A model generated the notes under the pieces. The model did no database searches and had not been told where the DNA came from. It saw only the letters and a program-made list of their open reading frames with translations. A program made the translations under genes and the position numbers. A stretch of 22,526 bases of DNA, from assembly GCA_964424125.1 (NCBI GenBank), contig CAYRHS010000033.1, forward strand, positions 1-22,526. The letters are read 5' to 3'. Positions within the stretch are counted from its first letter, which is position 1. Each line of letters opens with the position of its first letter. This document shows positions 9,614 to 18,252 of this stretch, piece by piece. The DNA is from CAYRHS01 sp964424125 (GTDB taxonomy: Bacteria; Actinomycetota; Acidimicrobiia; IMCC26256; JAOSJL01).

Positions 9614-10462
9614 TCAGGCCCCCGCGTGCTCCTCGGGGCTGAACACCTGGTCGGAGAACTCCTGACGGCTCATGCCGGCCATGAGGGCCGCCACCCTCTC
9701 CGCATCCTTGCCCACGGGATAGCGCATCCGGTGCTCGTGCGAGCGCACCGCCTCGAAGATGACGTCACCGGCATAGGTCGGGTCGTCGCTGCGGTCCTCC
9801 CCGACGAGCTCGGCCAGGATCCGGCGCGCGTCCTGCTTCATCTGCTCGCGTCCTTCCCAGTACGGGGAGTCCTCGTCGAAGTGACGGGCGTGCATCGCGT
9901 GGCGGAGGATCCGGGTCTTGAAGTTGCCGGGCTGCATCACGATCACCCGGATGCCGAACGGCTGGAGCTCGTGGTACAGGGAGTCACTCGCCGCTTCGAG
10001 CGCCATCTTGGACGCGGCGTAGAGCCCGTAGAACGGCGTCGGGACGACCGCGCCGATCGACGATACGTTGACGATCGTGCCCGACTGTCGCTCCCGCATG
10101 GTCGGGAGCACGGCCCGGATCACGCGGAGCGCGCCGAAGAAGTTTGCGTCGAAGACGGACTTCGCCTCGGCATCGGTGGTCTCCTCGACGGGAGCGATCA
10201 GCACCCGGGCCGCGTTGTTCACCAGGACGTCGAGCCGGCCGGTCTCGTCCAGGACTTGGCGGACGCCGGCGTCGACCGAAGCGTCGTCCGTGACGTCGAG
10301 CTCGAAGACGGTGACGTCGAGACCTGCCCGGGCGGCCGCCTCGCCCAATGCGCCGTCGTCGTGGTGGACGGTGCCGTAGACGGCGTCACCTGCACGAGCG
10401 AAGCGCAGAGCCGTGGCCAGGCCGATCCCGCTGCCGCTGCCGGTGATGAGGACGCTCGCCAT
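9614..10462 (-). CDS. Short-chain dehydrogenase/reductase (SDR)
   Basis: The 282-residue classical-type SDR has the cofactor motif TGSGSGIG (7–14), NNAA (82–85), catalytic Ser near 135 (VNVSSIG), and Tyr148/Lys152 (YAASK). The sequence after the second strand (TVHHDD) lacks the acidic residue typical of NAD-specific enzymes, so NADP is possible. The substrate is unknown. The start ATG at 10462 gives the normal MASVLITGSG beginning; upstream codons in the same frame are non-coding in character. The C-terminal extension (REQMKQDARRILAEL…EHAGA) is of the length seen in SDRs related to retinol/ketone reductases. The gene diverges from the glycosyltransferase–phosphodiesterase gene, with a 15-bp palindrome in the shared upstream region. 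Confidence 0.92.
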   Translation of the reverse strand: MASVLITGSGSGIGLATALRFARAGDAVYGTVHHDDGALGEAAARAGLDVTVFELDVTDDASVDAGVRQVLDETGRLDVLVNNAARVLIAPVEETTDAEAKSVFDANFFGALRVIRAVLPTMRERQSGTIVNVSSIGAVVPTPFYGLYAASKMALEAASDSLYHELQPFGIRVIVMQPGNFKTRILRHAMHARHFDEDSPYWEGREQMKQDARRILAELVGEDRSDDPTYAGDVIFEAVRSHEHRMRYPVGKDAERVAALMAGMSRQEFSDQVFSPEEHAGA

Positions 10463-10548
10463 CCGTGACCTCCCGTGTCGAGGGGACGCGATCGTGGCAC
10501 GCGTCCGGGGCTCCCGGCACGGGCGGCTTGCCGCACCGGCGGGCGAAC

Positions 10549-10563
10549 GCCGACACTGTCGGC
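10549..10563. promoter_or_regulatory. Perfect 15-bp palindrome in a divergent promoter region
   Basis: GCCGACA and TGTCGGC flank a single central C and end 3 bp before the ATG at 10567. No other Shine-Dalgarno-like sequence is evident there. It could be an operator for a dimeric regulator controlling one or both divergent genes, or an RNA hairpin that covers the start of the plus-strand gene. Confidence 0.45.
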
Positions 10564-10566
10564 CGC

Positions 10567-13134
10567 ATGGGGCTGACGCAGCGGCGGACCGACGTACGTC
10601 GGAGATTGGCCGAGCGCAGGCAGCGCAAGCTCGGGATCGAAGGTCTTGGCGGGGCGCTCGCGGCCGAGGTCGAGCACCGGGGGGCGGTCGTCGCCGACCT
10701 GCACGGCGAGATCGCACGGCTCCAGGCCGAGATCGACGACCAGCGACGCGCGCTGCACGTCTGGACGACGATGACGTGGCTCGAGCAGCACTCGGTTCCC
10801 GAGGGTCCGAAGGTGTCGGTCGTGCTGCCCACGCGGGATCGGCGCGCCTTGCTGGAGCGAGCCGTCGAGTCGGTGCTGCGACAGGAGTACCAACGCTGCG
10901 AGCTCGTGGTCGTCGTCGACGGGAGCCGCGACTCGTCGATGCGCTTTCTCGAGGGGATCGACGACGACCGCGTGCAGGTCGCCGCGACCCACGGCGTGGG
11001 GGTGTGCGCGGCCCGCAACGTCGCGCTGGAGCGAGCGACCGGCGATCTGGTGACCTACCTCGACGACGACAACGTCATGCACCCGCTCTGGCTGAAGGCA
11101 GTGGTGTGGGCCGCGCATTCGCATCCCGAAGCGGACGTGTTCTACGGCGCGCGGATCTTCGACAGCTACGACCGGGCCCACGGGCTCGGCAGCGGGGGCA
11201 CACCCTGGCTCCACTTCCTCCCGTGGGACCGTGATCGGCTCGAGGAGCACAACATCGCCGACATGAACGTGATCGCCCACCGTCGCCGCACCGGGATCCG
11301 CTTCGACGAGGAGCTCTCCGAGTTCGGCGACTGGGACCTGTTCCTCCGGCTCACCGAGGGACGCGCGCCCGTGGAGGTCCCGGTCGTCGCCTGCGGGTAC
11401 ACTACCGACGCCCCGGACCGGCTGAGCGGCTCCGAACGCCAGGCCGAGGAGATCGCCGCGGTCCGGCGCAAGGCCGACGACCGTCGCGCGTGGCGGCGAA
11501 ACGGCCGCGCGACGCGGGTCCTCGCGATTGCGCTCGATGCCTACGATCCCGAGATCGCGTTGCGCCTGGCCCGCGAGGGACGCCTCCCGAACCTTCGCCG
11601 CGTGCTCGATCGGGCCGCGCGCGTGGAGGTGAACAGCCCGCCGGCCGTGTTCGTGAGCAGCCTCTGGCCCACGATCTTCACGGGGGTGAGCCCCGCCGAG
11701 CACCAGTACGTCTGCTGGGTCGAGGTGGAGCCCGACACCTACGAGGACCGGTGGACCGAGCTCAGCGACATCCGCGGCGAGCCGTTCTGGGACGTCCTCG
11801 CTCGTGCCGGCCGCCGGGTTGCGATCTTCGACGTGCCGCACACGTCGCCGTCGGAGGCACTCGACGGCATCGACCAGGTGCAGGTCCTCGAGTGGGGGGC
11901 CCACGATCGTCACCTCGGGACCCGCTCGGTGCCGGAAGGCCTCGCCGGCGAGCTCGCCCGTCGGTTCGGTGCGCACCCGGTCGGGGGAGTGGATCCGGAG
12001 GCTATCCAGACCTTCGCCCCGTGCGACTACCTGCATCGCGCGGGTGACCACCGGAGCCCGGCGGAGGCCCGTGCGCTCCTCGACGACGTGCTCAGGGGCG
12101 TCGAGCGCAAGGAGGCGGCGTCGCTCCACCTCCTCGAGCGGGGCGGTTGGGACCTGTTCCTCACCGTGTTCGGCGAGGGCCATTGCACGGGTCACCAGTT
12201 CTGGGCGGCGCACGACTCCGAGCACCCCCGCCACGACCCGGACATCGTGCGCGCGGTCGGCGATCCCGTGGTCGCCGTCTACGAACGGCTCGACGCCGCG
12301 CTCGGAAAGCACCTAGCGGTCGTCGACGACGAGACCACGGTGTTGGTGTTCCTCTCGCACGGTATGGGCCCGCACTACGGCGGTACCCATCTGCTCGACA
12401 CGGTCCTGCATCGCATCGAGGTCGCGGACGCGGGCGGCCCCCAGGGAGGCTCGGCGACCCGGGCGCTCAAGTGGCTCTGGGCGCGGAGCCCCGACGCCGC
12501 CGCGCAGCAGATGAACCGACTCGCGGCGGCGGCGCTGCGGCAACGCCTCCGACGCGGGGACCCGCCGACCGACCAGCTCCCGCCGCGCGCCGCGCGGTCG
12601 TGGTTCCAGGCCCACAACAACGACCCCTACGGGGCGATCCGCCTCAACGTCGTGGGCCGTGAGCCGAACGGCGTCATCCGGCCCGGGGCCGAGTTCGACG
12701 ACGCGTGTGAACAGCTACGCCGCGACCTGCTCGCACTCGTCAACGTCGAGACCGGAGAACCGGCTGTCCTCGGGGTCGTGCGCACCGACTCGATCTTCGA
12801 GCGGAAGCCGAAGGACCGGCTGCCCGACCTGTTCGTCGACTGGGATCGTCGACGACCGGTCGAGGCCGTCTATTCCCGCCGGACGGGGCTCGTGGTCCAG
12901 CGGGACACGCACTGGCGGACCGGTGACCACTGGCCCGGCGGGCTGCTGCTCGCGACGGGGCCGGGGGTCCCCGAGGGGGCAACGCTCGCGCCCGCCGACG
13001 CGACCGACCTCGCCCCGACGTTGTGCTCGTTGCTCGACATCGAGCTCCGGGACACGACCGGCCACCCGATCCCCGAGATCGCGCAGGCCCTCCGGCGACC
13101 CACGACCACGCGACCTCGGTCGCTCAGCCGGTGA
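10567..13134 (+). CDS. Fusion of GT2 glycosyltransferase and alkaline-phosphatase-superfamily phosphodiesterase
   Basis: The 855-residue two-enzyme protein has no membrane segment. An N-terminal basic/coiled region (about 1–75) is followed by a GT-A family 2 domain (about 81–285): VSVVLPTRDRRALLERAVESVL, VVVVDGS, nucleotide-sugar/metal motif LDDDN (165–169), and FGDWDLFLRL as the likely catalytic-base region. From about 317 a type I phosphodiesterase / nucleotide pyrophosphatase-like domain begins: metal ligand in IALDAYDPE, the probable nucleophile in SSLWPTIFTG, GEGHCTGHQFWAAHD, SHGMGPHYGGTH, and a C-terminal DLAPTLCSLLDIE block as in sulfatase-fold enzymes. It may make and trim, or transfer, a phosphate-linked sugar, but that is inference. 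The ATG at 10567 is preferred; the frame stays open to 10465, which would overlap the palindrome and the upstream region. The next gene is coupled to its stop. Confidence 0.85.
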   Translation: MGLTQRRTDVRRRLAERRQRKLGIEGLGGALAAEVEHRGAVVADLHGEIARLQAEIDDQRRALHVWTTMTWLEQHSVPEGPKVSVVLPTRDRRALLERAVESVLRQEYQRCELVVVVDGSRDSSMRFLEGIDDDRVQVAATHGVGVCAARNVALERATGDLVTYLDDDNVMHPLWLKAVVWAAHSHPEADVFYGARIFDSYDRAHGLGSGGTPWLHFLPWDRDRLEEHNIADMNVIAHRRRTGIRFDEELSEFGDWDLFLRLTEGRAPVEVPVVACGYTTDAPDRLSGSERQAEEIAAVRRKADDRRAWRRNGRATRVLAIALDAYDPEIALRLAREGRLPNLRRVLDRAARVEVNSPPAVFVSSLWPTIFTGVSPAEHQYVCWVEVEPDTYEDRWTELSDIRGEPFWDVLARAGRRVAIFDVPHTSPSEALDGIDQVQVLEWGAHDRHLGTRSVPEGLAGELARRFGAHPVGGVDPEAIQTFAPCDYLHRAGDHRSPAEARALLDDVLRGVERKEAASLHLLERGGWDLFLTVFGEGHCTGHQFWAAHDSEHPRHDPDIVRAVGDPVVAVYERLDAALGKHLAVVDDETTVLVFLSHGMGPHYGGTHLLDTVLHRIEVADAGGPQGGSATRALKWLWARSPDAAAQQMNRLAAAALRQRLRRGDPPTDQLPPRAARSWFQAHNNDPYGAIRLNVVGREPNGVIRPGAEFDDACEQLRRDLLALVNVETGEPAVLGVVRTDSIFERKPKDRLPDLFVDWDRRRPVEAVYSRRTGLVVQRDTHWRTGDHWPGGLLLATGPGVPEGATLAPADATDLAPTLCSLLDIELRDTTGHPIPEIAQALRRPTTTRPRSLSR

Positions 13135-13904
13135 TGGCCGGTAGCGGGGCGCGACACCTCCACGTCGAGCGTCGCGAGGGGGTCACGGTGATCCGGATGG
13201 ATCGGCCTCCGGCGAATGCGTTCTCCCTCGAGCTGGCCGAGGAGTTCCAGTCCGTTGTCGAGCGCGGGATCCTCGACGCGGCTTCCGCGTTGGTGCTCAC
13301 GGGTACCGGAGCCTTCTTCTCGGGCGGCCTCGACCTCGAGCTCGTCCCCTCCTACTCGCGGGAGGAGCAGCACCGGCTGCTCGGCGCGTCCAACCGCCTC
13401 CTGGAGTGGCTCTACGCCTGCCCGGTTCCCCTCGTCGCCGCGGTGAACGGCCACGCGGTCGCGGGCGCGTTCGTCCTCATGCTGGCCGCGGACTACCGCG
13501 TCGGTCCGACCGGTGAGGCCGCCTTCGGGCTCACCGAGGCTCGGGTCGGCATCCCGTTCCCGGCCGTGCCCATGATCATCCTGGAGTCGGAGCTCGCGCC
13601 CGAGCACCTGCGCTACTGCGCGCTGTCCGCCCGTCGCTTCGGGCCCGAAGAGGCGATGCGGCGCGGGGCGCTGGACGAGCTCCAGCCCCCGGAGGCCGTG
13701 CTCGACCGCGCCGTGGAGGTGGCCCGCGAGCTGGCGAGCATGCCCGCCGACGGCTACCGCACCATCAAGCGCCAGGTCCGCGCGGCGGCGATCGCCCGGA
13801 TGAGGGAGGTCGTCGCCACGGGTGGCGATCCCATGCTTCGGGGGTGGCTCAGCGAGGAGGCGCCCGAGGCCGCGCGCTCGACCCTGGAGGACCGCGCTCG
13901 CTGA
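13134..13904 (+). CDS. Enoyl-CoA hydratase/isomerase family protein (crotonase fold)
   Basis: The 256-residue protein has family marks: RPPANAFSLEL, FSGGLDLEL (oxyanion-hole strand and CoA pocket), NGHAVAGAFVLMLAADYR (second oxyanion-hole helix), and FGLTEARVGIP with E135 at the position of a catalytic glutamate. The second catalytic glutamate of true hydratases is not obvious (the loop reads FPAVPMI instead of GAGGT), so an isomerase, or another CoA-ester reaction, is as likely as hydration. The start is ATG 13134, overlapping the preceding stop (TGATG), so translation is coupled; GTG 13131 is an alternative. A fatty-acyl-CoA enzyme coupled to a glycosyltransferase–phosphodiesterase is an unusual pairing and may hint at a lipid-linked substrate. 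Confidence 0.88.
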   Translation: MAGSGARHLHVERREGVTVIRMDRPPANAFSLELAEEFQSVVERGILDAASALVLTGTGAFFSGGLDLELVPSYSREEQHRLLGASNRLLEWLYACPVPLVAAVNGHAVAGAFVLMLAADYRVGPTGEAAFGLTEARVGIPFPAVPMIILESELAPEHLRYCALSARRFGPEEAMRRGALDELQPPEAVLDRAVEVARELASMPADGYRTIKRQVRAAAIARMREVVATGGDPMLRGWLSEEAPEAARSTLEDRAR

Positions 13905-13917
13905 GCAGCGCGCTCAG
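13901..13917. terminator. Short dyad holding both convergent stop codons
   Basis: CTGAGC and GCTCAG flank a 5-nt loop. The plus-strand stop (13902–13904) and the minus-strand stop (13914–13916) both lie inside the stem. The stem is only 6 bp, so it is a weak candidate for bidirectional termination. Confidence 0.35.
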
Positions 13918-15344
13918 GCCGAACGGGGCCCGGGTTGCCGCAGCGGGAGGCGGAGCGTGAACGTGGCGCCGCCCCCGGGCGTGTCGGTCAGCTCGACGCC
14001 ACCGCCGTGCGCCTCGGCGACACCGGCCACGATCGCGAGACCGAGTCCGGCGCCGCCGCTGCTGCGGGCGCGGCTGTCGTCAGCGCGTACGAACCGTTCG
14101 AAGACCCGGTCGCGCAGCTCGGGTGGGACCCCCGGACCGTGGTCGACCACGGCGACCTCGGCGTCGGTGCCGAGGGCCCGGACCCAGATCTCGATCGGGG
14201 TGGACTCGGGCGCGTAGGCGCGCGCGTTGCTGAGCAGGTTGTCGAGCGCCTGGCGGAGATGGTCGCGGTCGCCCGTGACCAGGACGGGCCCGACCGTGTC
14301 GAGTCGGAGGTCCTGCGGGAAGCTGAGGCGGGCGTCCTCGGCCGCGGCCGCGGCCACCTCGGCGAGGTCGACCGTCTCCTGCCGCACCCCGACGTCGCGG
14401 TCGAGGCGCGCCAGCGCGAGGAGGTCCTCGACGAGACGGTCTGCCCGGTGGCTCGCCTCCTGGATCCGGGTCATGGCCCGCTCGAGCTGCGGTCCGGGCT
14501 CGACGCCGCCTTCCGCGTACAGGTCGGCATACCCGGAGATGGTCGTGATCGGGGTCCGAAGCTCGTGGGAGGCGTCGTCGACGAACTCACGGAGTCGCGC
14601 GGCGTCGCGAGCCCGCGCCGCGTCCGCGGTTTCGAGGCGCGTGAGCATCTCGTCGAGCGCGGCCCCCAGGCGGCCCAGCTCGGTCGTCGTCTCGGGGTGT
14701 TCCACCCGGTGGGAGAGGTCGCCCGAGGCGATCGTCCCCGCGGTGGCGACCATGCGGTCGACGGGAGCGAACGCCCGTCGGAGCAGAAGCCACGCGACGA
14801 GCGACCCGCCGACGGCGGCCACGATCGCGGTGATAACGGTCACGAGGATGATCCGGTCGGTCGTCGCCGACAGGTCGTCCAGGGACTCACCCACGAGGCG
14901 GTAGCCGTCACCGGTCTCGACCACCAGGGCACGCGTGGTCCCGCCGCCGCCGCCCTCGGGGAGCTCGACGAAGCTCCCGGCGTCCGCGGCGAGGTCCTCG
15001 GCGCTCAGGCCCGACACGTCGGGGAGCGGGTCCGGGTCTTCGGCGAACCCGCTTGGTAGCTCGGCCACCACCTGGCCCGACGCGTCGAACACGACAACGA
15101 AGTACGGCAGTACCGATTCCTCGGCGTTGTCGAACGGGACGGGGAACGGGGCGGGCCCACCACCGCCGCCCGCGCCCGTGCCCCCGGGGCCGCGGGCGAA
15201 ATGCTCGATGTCCTGGTCGATGCGGTCGAGCAGGATCCGTCGGGCACCGACCGTCACGACCGTTCCGATGACCGCGCTCACGACGACGATCAGCAATCCG
15301 ACCGCGAGCGTCAGCCGGCGGCGCAAGGGCCAGCGCCGCATCAT
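13914..15344 (-). CDS. Membrane sensor histidine kinase of the glycosylation operon
   Basis: The 476-residue protein starts at ATG 15344 (Met-Met), 34 bp after the regulator gene. Membrane helices at about 11–33 and 164–188 enclose a sensor domain with Gly-rich stretches (GTGAGGGGGPAPF and LPEGGGGGTT). HAMP follows (about 189–241), then phosphoacceptor H260 (DDASHELRTPITTISGYADL). The ATPase domain has N369/N373 (DNLLSNARAYAP), DHGPGVP (401–407) and GAGLGLAIV (431–439). All boxes are intact. The likely partner is the regulator encoded immediately upstream in the same transcript. The Gly/Pro-rich sensor recalls the Gly-rich extracytoplasmic tail of the GT39 protein in the same operon. Ligand unknown. 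Confidence 0.94.
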   Translation of the reverse strand: MMRRWPLRRRLTLAVGLLIVVVSAVIGTVVTVGARRILLDRIDQDIEHFARGPGGTGAGGGGGPAPFPVPFDNAEESVLPYFVVVFDASGQVVAELPSGFAEDPDPLPDVSGLSAEDLAADAGSFVELPEGGGGGTTRALVVETGDGYRLVGESLDDLSATTDRIILVTVITAIVAAVGGSLVAWLLLRRAFAPVDRMVATAGTIASGDLSHRVEHPETTTELGRLGAALDEMLTRLETADAARARDAARLREFVDDASHELRTPITTISGYADLYAEGGVEPGPQLERAMTRIQEASHRADRLVEDLLALARLDRDVGVRQETVDLAEVAAAAAEDARLSFPQDLRLDTVGPVLVTGDRDHLRQALDNLLSNARAYAPESTPIEIWVRALGTDAEVAVVDHGPGVPPELRDRVFERFVRADDSRARSSGGAGLGLAIVAGVAEAHGGGVELTDTPGGGATFTLRLPLRQPGPRSA

Positions 15345-15378
15345 CCCGTGCCCGCGAGGAGCGAGCCGGCCACGGCGC

Positions 15379-16071
15379 TCACGAGTCGGGCGGGCGGAGC
15401 GTGTAGCCGAACCCGCGTACGGTCTGGATGAGCCGCGGGCCCTCCGCCTCCAGCTTCTTGCGGAGCTGGGAGACGTAGGTCTCCACCACGGTGTCGCCGT
15501 AGCCATACCCCCAGACCGCCTGGAGGATCTGGGCCTTGGAGAGGACCAGCCCCTGGTTCTGGAGGAGGTAGCGGAGCAGCCGGTACTCGGTCGGCGAGAG
15601 GTCGACCTCCTCGTCCCCCCGGGTCACGTGGTGGGTGTCGTCGTCGAGGGCCAGATCGTCGCAGTGGAGCCGGTGGGACTCGGTGCTCGGGGGCTTCGTG
15701 CGGCGCAGAACCGCCTCGACCCGGAGCCGAAGCTCCTCGAGGCGGAAGGGTTTCGTGAGGTAGTCGTCGCCGCCCGTCTCGAACCCCTCGCGGACGTCGT
15801 CCGCGTCCGCCCGTGCGGTGAGGAAGATGACGGGGACGTCGCCACCGTCCTCTCGGAACCGCCGGGCGACGTCGAAGCCGTCCAGGCCGGGCATGTTGAC
15901 GTCGAGGATCACGAGGTCGATGGGCTCCTCGCGCACGACGCGCAACGCGGTCTCGCCGTTGTCTGCGCTACGCACCTCGTACCCCGCGAACCGGAGGGCG
16001 TCGCTCACCATGTCGAGGAGCATTTGCTCGTCGTCGACGACCAGCAGGTGTGCCGGTCTGGGCGAGTCCAC
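15379..16071 (-). CDS. OmpR/PhoB-type response regulator of the glycosylation operon
   Basis: The 230-residue protein has a receiver domain with D13/D14 (VVDDEQ), phosphoacceptor D57 (VILDVNMPGLDG), T85 and K107. A winged-helix domain follows with DLSPTEYRLLRYLLQNQGLVLSK, VETYVSQLRKKLE and the wing VRGFGYTLR. The start chosen is GTG at 16071 (MDSPRPAHLLVVDDE); the frame upstream is open but overlaps the GT39 gene in another phase. The gene starts 10 bp after the GT39 stop, so it is cotranscribed. A TAGGGT box at 16079–16084 could also give it a separate leaderless transcript. Sequence style is TrcR/PrrA-like. Confidence 0.94.
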   Translation of the reverse strand: MDSPRPAHLLVVDDEQMLLDMVSDALRFAGYEVRSADNGETALRVVREEPIDLVILDVNMPGLDGFDVARRFREDGGDVPVIFLTARADADDVREGFETGGDDYLTKPFRLEELRLRVEAVLRRTKPPSTESHRLHCDDLALDDDTHHVTRGDEEVDLSPTEYRLLRYLLQNQGLVLSKAQILQAVWGYGYGDTVVETYVSQLRKKLEAEGPRLIQTVRGFGYTLRPPDS

Positions 16072-16078
16072 GTCTCCA

Positions 16079-16084
16079 ACCCTA
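16079..16084 (-). promoter_or_regulatory. Possible internal -10 box for the regulator gene
   Basis: On the minus strand TAGGGT ends 7 nt before the GTG start, the distance expected for a leaderless transcript. It overlaps the GT39 stop codon. It would allow the two-component system to be made without the glycosyltransferases. Single-motif evidence only. Confidence 0.3.
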
Positions 16085-18252
16085 GGGCTGGCAGTCGTAG
16101 AGACCGTCCATGTCGACGTCGGTGACGGGGGTGCAGTTCTCGTTGACCCACTCGGTCCGCTCGACCTGCACCGTGGCGTCCCCACCGCCGCCCGGGAGCC
16201 CGTTCGGGACGGCGAGGGACTGGCCGTCCCCCTGGGCGTCCGGTGCTCCCGGCAAGCCACCGCCGCCGAGCGTCCCGGCGCCCGGACCGGATCCGCCCAC
16301 CACCACGTAGCGCAGCTCACCGGCGGCGACGTACGCGGCGAGCTCGTCGGCGGTGGGCACGGGGTCCATCCCGGTGAAGCCGCCCATGGTCATGACCGGC
16401 GCCCCGTCGCTGGCGATCGTGATCCCCGAGGCGGTGCCCGATCCGCTCACGGCCACGATCCAGCGTTCGCCGTCCCACTGCTCGAGGAGCCAGTCCACCG
16501 TCTCGTCCGTAACTTCCGCGCCGCTGGGACCTCCGGCACCGCCGGCGCCCGGCGGGGAGAACGTGTTGCCGTTGGCGGCGTCGGGCTGGGGCAACGTGCC
16601 GCTGCCGCCGTCCGCGCCGGGGAGGCCCCCGCCGCCGGGNNNNNNNNNNNNNNNNNNNNNNNNNNNNNNNNNNNNNNNNNNNNNNNNNNNNNNNNNNNNN
16701 NNNNNNNNNNNNNNNNNNNNNNNNNNNNNNNNNNNNNNNCGCCGGGGAGGCCCCCGCCGCCGGGAACGCCCGGACCCGAGGTCGAGGCGGAGGCCGGGCC
16801 TGCGGTCGGGCTGCCGCCGACCCCGCTCGTCGCGGACAGGGATGCGGTCGCGTAGATCCCCGGCGCGAGGAGCAGGACGGCGACGAGCCCGATCGCACCG
16901 GCGGCCACGAGCGCGCGTGGCCCACCGAAGCGAGCCAACAGCGTGACGGCCGCCGCGGCCAGCGAGGCGACGATCGCGACGGGTCCGACCCACTCGTTCC
17001 AGCCGCCGGCGCGGCCGAAGAGCGCGGCCGCCCAGCACGCGGAGCCGACCGTGACCGCGGCGCCGAGCGGCAGCGCCCACCAGCTCGAGCGGTGCTGCCA
17101 CAGCGTCCATGCGCCCGCGCCGACGAGAGCGGCGATGCCCGGCGCCAGCGCGGCCGTGTAGTAGGGGTGGTAGATGCCTTCGGCGAAGCTGAAGACTGCC
17201 GCGTGCACGAGGACCCACAGGCCCCAGAGCGTCCAGCCCGCGGCCTGCAGACGGTTCCGGCTCCGCCAGCTCACCACCGCGCCGAGGGTGAGCGCGACAA
17301 GCGCGGCGGGGAGCAGCCAGGCGATCTGGTGGCCGTTGTCGAGGTTGAAGAGGCGGGACAGCCCCGGGCCCTGGTCGAAAGCGCCGCCGCCTCCGGGCCC
17401 GCCCTCGCCGAAGATGCGACCGAAGCCGTTGTAGCCGAACACGAGATCGGCGGCGGTGCCGTCCTCGGAGCCGCCGATGTAGGGCGTCGCGCCCGGCCAG
17501 AGGTCGACGGCCAGCACCCACGCGAACGACACCGCGACGCACACGGCGCTGACGATCGCGAGCTGGCGGACCCGCACCCAGAACCTGGGTGGGCCGAAGA
17601 AGAGGTAGGTGAGCCCGATCGCGGGGAGCACGACCCAGGCCTGGAGCATCTTGGCGTTGAAGCCGAGCCCGACGGCCGCCATCGAGGCGAGCAGCCAGGC
17701 CAAACGGCCCGAGGTGAGCGCCCGGACGAGGAACCAGGCCGCCCCGACGAGGCAGAGGATGAGGACCGTGTCGGGGATGTTGGAGCGGGTGACGGCCACG
17801 GTCACCGGGGTGAGGGCGAGCGTGGCGGCGGCGATGATGCCGGCCCAGCGGCCCCAGATCCTGCGCACCGCGTCGTAGAGCACGGCCACGGTGGCGACCC
17901 CCGCGACCGCCTGCGGCAGCAGCACCGACCAACTGGAGTAGCCGAAGGCCCGCACCGAGAGCACCTGGACCCACAGCGACAGCGGCGGCTTGTCGACGGT
18001 GATGAAGTTCCCGGTGTCGAGCGAGCCGAAGAACGCCGAGCTCCAGCTCTTCGACCCGGCGAGGACGGCCTGGGCGTAGTAGTCGTTGACGACGCCCGTC
18101 GACGCCAGCGCCCACGTGAAGAGCACGGCCGCGGTGGCGAGCACGCCGACGAGCGCGAGCCGCTGCGCCCGGGTGGCGCGGTCGGCTCGAGCGGGCGCCT
18201 CGGTTCGGGGTGGAGCGAGGACCGTCTTCGGTTCGTCGACGAGCGCGGTCAT
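16082..18252 (-). CDS. GT39/ArnT-like polyprenyl-phosphate-sugar glycosyltransferase, YkcB type (interrupted by 100-N gap)
   Basis: This is a polytopic GT-C enzyme expected to move a sugar from a polyprenyl-phosphate donor to an acceptor outside the membrane. Start ATG 18252 (MTALVDEPKT). The first periplasmic loop has the acidic motif NDYYAQAVLAGSKSW and FGSLDTGNFITVDKPPLSLW, hallmarks of ArnT/PMT_2 proteins. About 11–13 hydrophobic helices follow, up to LLLAPGIYATASL. Next come a Ser/Gly/Pro-rich linker with PGGGGLPG units and an extracytoplasmic C-terminal domain (TDETVDWLLEQWDGERWIVAVSGSGTASGITIASDGAPVMTMGGFTGMDPVP … ELRYVVVGG), as in actinobacterial YkcA/B-like proteins. The 100-N run in the linker puts the two halves out of phase. 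The protein is about 680–700 residues if the gap is small. The start overlaps the GT2–GtrA stop (ATGA). Confidence 0.88.
16615..16764. repeat. 25-bp identical flanks on both sides of the 100-N gap
   Basis: Bases 16615–16639 and 16740–16764 are identical and code (minus strand) for the PGGGGLPG segment of the GT39 linker. The gap is thus a repeat-caused break. Joining the contigs by overlapping these 25 bases removes the gap and restores one open frame. Confidence 0.9.
16640..16739. other. Assembly gap, 100 N, inside the GT39 gene
   Basis: A standard-length placeholder of 100 N. The true length must be 2 modulo 3 (or an overlap of 25 bp, which satisfies the same rule) to keep the gene open. 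Confidence 0.97.

Noticed and set aside
10219..12312. 697-codon minus-strand frame opposite the GT2–phosphodiesterase gene
   Set aside because: Shadow of a strongly supported plus-strand protein.
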